From Gonium pectorale (taxonomy: Eukaryota; Chlorophyta; Chlorophyceae; Chlamydomonadales; Volvocaceae): DNA of 24,987 bases. The stretch spans positions 3,186,253 to 3,211,239 of the forward strand of contig LSYV01000002.1 in assembly GCA_001584585.1 (NCBI GenBank), read 5' to 3'. Below, in pieces: positions 19,906 to 24,987 of the stretch (positions are counted from its first letter, which is position 1; each line of letters opens with the position of its first letter). The translations under genes and the position numbers were made by a program. The notes below the pieces were generated by a model. That model searched no databases and had not been told where the DNA came from. It worked only from the letters and a program-made list of their open reading frames with translations.

Positions 19906-22683
19906 GAAGCGCCGAGGCGACCTTTGCAGACCGTGGCATCACCCGTGAGAGGAGGCACACGCGACGCAAACACGCCAGCCTTTCAGGGAGGAGCGCGACA
20001 GGGGTAGTGAGGGTGGAGCCGCGGCCACGGGTGGAGCTGGAGGAAGCGGGCTAGAGGGGTCGTGATGTCTGCGGCAGCCCTGCTCTTCGAGCCTGAAACC
20101 GTTGCGGCAGAACACAGGGTGGGGCGCTGCATGCGGGTCAGAGGCCAGGGAGATCTCACAGCGCGGCTGCATGCGCCCAGGGGACGTCAAGATGAGCGGC
20201 GTGGCCCAAAGGAGAAGGCGCCGCGCCGCCTGCATCCCACGGATAACCGTGCATACAAGAGAATCATAATGTGCCACCGTGCACCTGTGTGCGCCTTTTC
20301 TTGGCAGCGTACTTAACAGTACTACACACCGCATCTGCACACATACTGCAGTTTGCACTCAACGCACTTACCCTGCGCGCATACGTGGATGCGGGCCAAA
20401 CAGCTTGGTTGCGTTCATTCTCACGGGATTATCGATGCAGCCCTCACGAGCGGAATGGGACTTACTGTTGGGTGCCGGTTGGGCGTTGGTTGCTTGTGGC
20501 CCGGACGGAAGGAAGACGAGACATGCGAAGGTGCGTGTGTGCCGTATGCTGTGGATTGGGACCTGCTGATTTAAGGGGTTCGCGTATGCATATTCTTGTT
20601 TTGGGGCATTGATTCGGCGACGACCAGCCCCTTGATTACGGGACCGTGCCCGCTACCCCAACATGCCCCACTACTAGTAGCACTGGTGCCAGAGCGTGAC
20701 CAGCACGCGTCAGACGGAGAGCCGTCCCCTGCCTTCTGCCTGTAGCGCCATCAGGCTACGGAAAGCAGGTGCTGAGGAGGCGTGCGAGTGCGGCTGCTCG
20801 CGGCACAGTCTGCCATCTGGCGTAAGCATAAGGTGGAGATGGCCAGCGTCGGTCGATTCCGACGCCACAGATTTATTGTTAGTTGTTGTTGGTCTCCCAG
20901 GTGTGCGTGCGTGCGGATCTAGTCCATCGTTCGTGCTGGCATGGCTCCAGCCCATACGGACTTCAAAGCCACCAGACATGTTGCTTTATTGTTTGATTGC
21001 GGGTAACCGCAACCCGGTGGTCGTGCGCGCGCCGCAAAAAGGGCGGCCGCGACCACGCCGCTCTCTACTAGTGCTGGAAGCAGTCACCTCCGAAGCCAGG
21101 GGGACCCAAGGCGTTGCGGCCAATTGAAGGGCGCGCGCGAACTCGCGTGGCCTGTCCCGTGGGTTGCGCGTGTACAAAAGGGCGTGAGCAAGCACGATGC
21201 GCGTGGCCTATGCCGGGCGGGCGTTGGGGTGCGAACGTTATGAGCAATGGATTATCGGCGCGGGCGCGGGCGTTTGGTCTGCGAGTCGATGCCTGACGCT
21301 GGGCTTCGGGTAGCTGCTACCGCTCTTGTGTTCTGATACAGGCAATCGGTGTAGCAACTTTGTCTCTCTACCCCTCATGTGGGCGGACACGTTCATACGA
21401 GACGTGCTCTGGAGGTGCAAGCCGCGTGGCGCTTGATGAATACTCGAGGAGCGACTGAGCACACCTTGCTGCGGTGCGCAGGTGTGGAAATGTATTGTCG
21501 TTGGTCGCCGTTGGCAGGCTTGGCGGGCGGTGGTGCATTGTGCGTCACACGTTTTGTGTGGATGTGGCATTAAGCAGGCGCATTCACGGGACATCGTGCC
21601 ATCTATGGATAAGCGCTTAGGGTAGCCGCCGCCTTCCCCGGCCATCTCCAACCCAGACCATGCCCTTGCAGCGCCGCAGTTTGCGGCTTGGAAGACCGGC
21701 TGGCGTGTATGTGCGTTGTGTGTAAGGTAAAAAAGCGTCGTGTGCGTGCATGGCAGCAGGCATGCTTGCCGAAACCGGTTAGCCAGGGTTTCCCGTATAT
21801 CATGATGGGTTGGGTACGGACTGCCCGATAGCTGCGAACTGGCTGTCTTCATCCGGGTACCTGACTCAGACTCGCGCCATGCCGCGCCAATTCCACTTGC
21901 GCACTATTATGAACGCAGCACATAAATGGCAGCGCTGTACTGGGGCGGGGCGGAGCACGTAGTTCGAATGCGGACCCAGCGGCCCTTTGCTGGCTCAGCT
22001 GGCTTCATCCCGTCAAGCCCTCACCCCCAAAGCTGTAGTGCCCCGGTAGCGCGCGGTCGACAGCGGCGCCCGTTCAGCCCCACTATTGCCGTCACTGCCG
22101 CCCTCCCCAACGTCGCTTGGGCTTCCCCACCGGCTCGGCCCCGCCATCGGCCGACCCGCCAACAAATAAACCACCAAATTCAGCCCTGGGGTCCCCTCAG
22201 CCACAGGACAACGACCACCGTCACCCTCATGGGCCCGCCCAACTCCCGAGCACTCAATTGACAGCTCTTGGTACGGCGAAAGCCTACGAAGTTGCAGCGC
22301 AGTGCCTGAGCGCAACTGGAAGGCACATAGCTCAGTTGCGGTGCAGCAGGCAGCTTGGCGAGGCTTGGTGGCCAAAGGCGTTTGAGAAGGGTTTGGCGCT
22401 GTGTGGCACTGCACCGCCTCAGAATCTTAGGACGGCCCTCTGGTTTGCGGCCATGTACAGCGGTTGGTTGCGGCCATGTACAGCGGCTGTACAAATGTTG
22501 TAAGACAACGTCTTGCGCATAGGAGATGAAACGAGCAGACAGAAGGATGCAAGGTACATGCACTTGTCACAGAAACCGAAACTCGGCGAACAACGGGACG
22601 GGCCCCCGCAATCGAGAAAATATGCACGGTGACATTGCTCAGGAACCTCCTAATCATATGCTTTGAAGGGCGTCGTCTGAGCA
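19906..22683. other. Intergenic spacer between copies B and C, no supported gene
   Basis: No open frame here shows motifs, repeats or splice context typical of a gene. The longest, on the minus strand at 21238-21852, has a Thr/His/Arg/Cys-rich composition of the kind seen in non-coding frames. The first TGTAA motif after the stop of copy B that I find is at 21721-21725, which would give an unusually long 3' UTR; a non-canonical signal is equally possible. The promoter of copy C should lie near the right end; no TATA box is obvious. Confidence 0.55.
22445..22492. repeat. Direct repeat with palindrome
   Basis: TTGCGGCCATGTACAGCGG occurs at 22445-22463 and 22468-22486 (23-base spacing). The second copy runs into the palindrome GTACAGC-G-GCTGTAC (22478-22492). 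It lies about 220 bases upstream of the start of copy C, so it could be a regulatory site of that gene. No similar element was seen upstream of copy B. Confidence 0.7.
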
Positions 22684-22710
22684 ATGGGGTGCAATTCGAA
22701 AAGGGAATGA
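22684..22710 (+). promoter_or_regulatory. Upstream ORF overlapping the start codon of copy C
   Basis: ATG at 22684 opens an eight-codon frame (MGCNSKRE). Its TGA stop (22708-22710) overlaps the main ATG (22707-22709) as ATGA. Another possible uORF lies at 22622-22666. The ATGA overlap repeats the layout of copy B although the peptides are unrelated. Confidence 0.5.
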
Positions 22711-22796
22711 TGAGGACCCAAACATGGCTAATCCCTGTTGGCCTGGCTCGGAGCCTGGTCTTCCTGGTGGTGCTGCTGCTGTGCACTGCATTGGCC
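22707..22796 (+). other. Copy C signal peptide
   Basis: MMRTQTWLIP leads into the hydrophobic core LVFLVVLLLCT and ends in ALA before QDKVES, a textbook signal peptidase site. The frame is open further upstream but the first in-frame ATG is at 22707; a second ATG follows directly at 22710. Confidence 0.9.
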
Positions 22797-24865
22797 CAGG
22801 ACAAAGTAGAGTCTGCACCCGACAGCGGCCTGCGGAGCGCGCTCACCGCGGGTGGTGCAACGACGAGCAGCTACATTGGCGGTATCGCCTTGTTCGGCAG
22901 CGCCCTCCTGCAGCCGCTCACCTACGCGCTGCCTGACGCTCAACCGGTGGAGGTGAGCGGCGAGCTGCTGGTGGCGGGGAGCGCCCAGGCTGCCGTTGGA
23001 GACACCGCCCCCGGAACGCCACCTGATGGTACAGTGCTGGACCTTTCAGCCTACGAGGCTGGGCCGGCATTTCGCCTGCTGCCAGGCACGTGCGGTTCAG
23101 GGGCGGGGGCGGGCTGAACATACCCCGACAACCAACCTGCCGAGGCTCCACGATAAAGTATTCCCGTTGACCAACTCCATCCTGACCCATATGCATAACA
23201 TGGATCACACGGAATCCCATCCTGCTCTTCTCACAAGTTCATGCCTGCACTTGCGCGACCGGATTTTTTGCAAGTTCTCAGGTACCACACACAATTCTGG
23301 GCCGCATCGGGGTCTACGGTGGTGGTCGCCGCCAAACTAACATGCAGGGACATCACCCCTTCGACTACCGTACCTCAGGAGTTGGGTCCCACAACGACAC
23401 CATCACTTTCGCGCTTACGCTCGTTGTATGCGTCGTGTCAGTTCAACACATACCCCACGAAAGGGTTTCAGCGCCCTAAAGATAATCCGGGAAACGGTAC
23501 GCTGCCTTCCCCACTCCATACGTTCGCAGGCTCCCGCCTGCACCTGCGCGACCTGACGCTGCTGCTGCCGGCCCCGTCTCCGGACGCCCTCGCCGCCGCA
23601 CCCGCCAGCGTCCTCGCGCACCTGATCACCGCGGCGGGGTCGGCAGCAGCGGCCGATGGGGGCGAGGACGCGTCCCCAACAGCGGTTTCGGTGCTGCTGT
23701 TGGATGTGATTTTGATGCTGCCTGGCGACGCGTGAGTGGGGTCTCCAGCCCGGCATGAACCAAGGATCTGAGCAGAGCGCGCAGCAGCACTGGAGGCACT
23801 GGTTACTTTCTCATTACCAGTGTGTGCCTGGGCGTAAACTGTTAGCTCGAACTGTTTCCCCTTGCAAGCAAAATCCTTAGGATAAGAGGATTTGCCGAGG
23901 ATCTGTGAAGCTTGGGGCCAATCAACGAAGCTTGAGCATTGCCAGGGCGCCGGATGAACGTGCTGGTGAGGTGCCTCGTGTATGGTGCGGAGTAGAGCAA
24001 TGTCCTCTTGCCCTTCCCTGCCGCGTGCTGCAAACCCTCCCGCAGCGAGCTGCGTGCCTTCATGTCCCGCCTGTGCGAGCCCACCTCCTGGCGGCACCGC
24101 GGGGCTGCGCAGCTGCGGGTGCTCGGCGGCGTGGTGATGTACGGCAACGACACCATGCAGCTCGCGCCGCCTGCGCCCCCCGCGGTGCTGCTGCGGACCA
24201 ACGTGACCTCCCGCTCCGCCTCTGCGGCCCCGTGGGCGTGCAGCGCGACGGCCGTGAGCGGCGCCGACGAGCTGCGGGCCACCGCCGCAGAGCTCCTCGC
24301 AGTCACCGGCGGCACCGTGCTGCTGTCGCTGACCGGCAACGTGACGATCGATCCGGAGCTGGGAGACTGGGGGCCAAGTGGCCTCATGGTCCCGTGGGGC
24401 GTCACTCTAGGATTGTACGGGGATCCTACACCCGGTCGAGCCGTTCAGGTGAGGGCAGTAACCGGGCAGCACGCTGCTTTCCTTCTCAATCCAAGGTTAC
24501 ATACCAAATCTTTGCAGTCGCGCCCGTACTTGCAGTACTGTGCCTGCGCCACATGGTTACCAGCCGCTAACTGTGCACGTGGTCGTACAGGGCCCGTTAT
24601 CGTACTTCCTGTCCCCAGACCCTGCCAGGCTACCGTACTGGTACCCACCTCGGCGACCCAGTCCTCCTGCCGCCCCTCGCCTGCTGCCGCCTCGTGTCCG
24701 ACCCACAACGTAGCTGGACTTCGGCGGCGTTGAGTCCGCTATCTTTGCAGACAGAGGGATGGCGCTCCTCGCGGACCTGGTGCTGCTGGGGCTGCCCTAC
24801 CCTCGGGAGGCGACCAGCGCGAGGAACCTAACGGCCGCCTGGGTCCACTCAATCAACGTCGGCAG
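22707..24865 (+). CDS. Copy C: receptor-like kinase, N-terminal exons only (cut by window end)
   Basis: Exons: 22707-23094, 23530-23731, 24046-24448, 24714-24865, then a GTGCGG donor with the intron running past the window edge. Exons 2 and 3 have the same lengths as in copy B (202 and 403 bases) and differ at only a few per cent of positions, while the introns between them are unrelated. Exon 1 begins with its own signal peptide and then SGLRSALTAGGAT, ALFGSALLQPLTYALPDAQP and GPAFRLLPGTCG, as in copy B. Exon 4 encodes LDFGGVESAIFADRG and VLLGLPYPRE. The stalk, membrane helix and kinase are expected to the right by homology but are not visible, so its identity as a kinase is inference. Confidence 0.8.
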
Positions 24866-24987
24866 GTGCGGTGGCTGGGTCTTGGGGAGGCGGGAGCGGG
24901 CTGGAGGCGTCAGAGACCGGCATGGCGTTCCGTGAGGACTCGCGCTGCCGCGGGCCCTGCCCCGCCCCCTGTGAGTTGTCCCCTGCT

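Noticed and set aside
20279..20580. Overlapping plus-strand open frames suggesting a small gene
   Set aside because: Three short frames overlap in different phases with no conserved motif, signal peptide or splice pattern, so none can be preferred.
21238..21852. Minus-strand open frame of 204 codons in the spacer between copies B and C
   Set aside because: No recognisable domain, residue composition like random translation, and no homologous frame in the other spacer. It could still be real, but nothing in the sequence supports it.
22629..22706. N-terminal extension of copy C from position 22629
   Set aside because: The frame is open there but begins with GTG. The first in-frame ATG is 22707, directly before a textbook signal peptide.

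Overview
The window looks like nuclear DNA of a chlorophyte green alga, most likely of the Chlamydomonadales (Chlamydomonas/volvocine type); I cannot name the species. The signs are GC-rich coding sequence strongly biased to G or C in third positions (GCC, CTG, GGC), many short exons with GTGAGT- or GTGCGG-like donors and CAG acceptors, introns of roughly 90-800 bases, proline-rich PPSPPP stalks like those of algal wall and ECM proteins, and TGTAA-type polyadenylation motifs. No bacterial operon structure, rRNA, tRNA, CRISPR array or transposase was seen.

The whole window is explained by a head-to-tail tandem array of three copies of one receptor-like kinase gene, all on the + strand. Copy A (495-7862) enters from the left without its first three exons. 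Copy B (11215-19905) is complete from signal peptide to stop, with about 15 exons and about 1,659 residues before any extra small exon is added. Copy C (22707-24865) has its first four exons and runs off the right edge. Exon boundaries were placed by aligning the copies with each other. Splice phases close perfectly for copies A and B over all confident exons.

The encoded protein has, in order: a signal peptide; a long ectodomain (about 800-1,000 residues) made of recurring short strand-like modules (hydrophobic run, then L-P) that resemble the rungs of a beta-helix/pectin-lyase-like solenoid but match no named domain by eye; a proline-rich stalk inside the ectodomain; a membrane-proximal ectodomain block; one transmembrane helix followed by basic residues; a variable cytoplasmic linker with a conserved LSxYxxTREA motif; and a C-terminal TKL-like Ser/Thr kinase domain with all key catalytic residues. 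The catalytic loop reads HGD instead of HRD in both copies whose kinase is in view, so these are non-RD kinases.

The two intergenic spacers (7863-11197 and 19906-22683) contain no gene I can support, only hairpins, short direct repeats and possible 3' UTR. Copies B and C both have a tiny upstream ORF whose stop codon overlaps the main start codon as ATGA. The best candidate for a new system is the array itself: a family of putative cell-surface receptors with a non-RD kinase, an unclassified ectodomain and patchy exon homogenisation.
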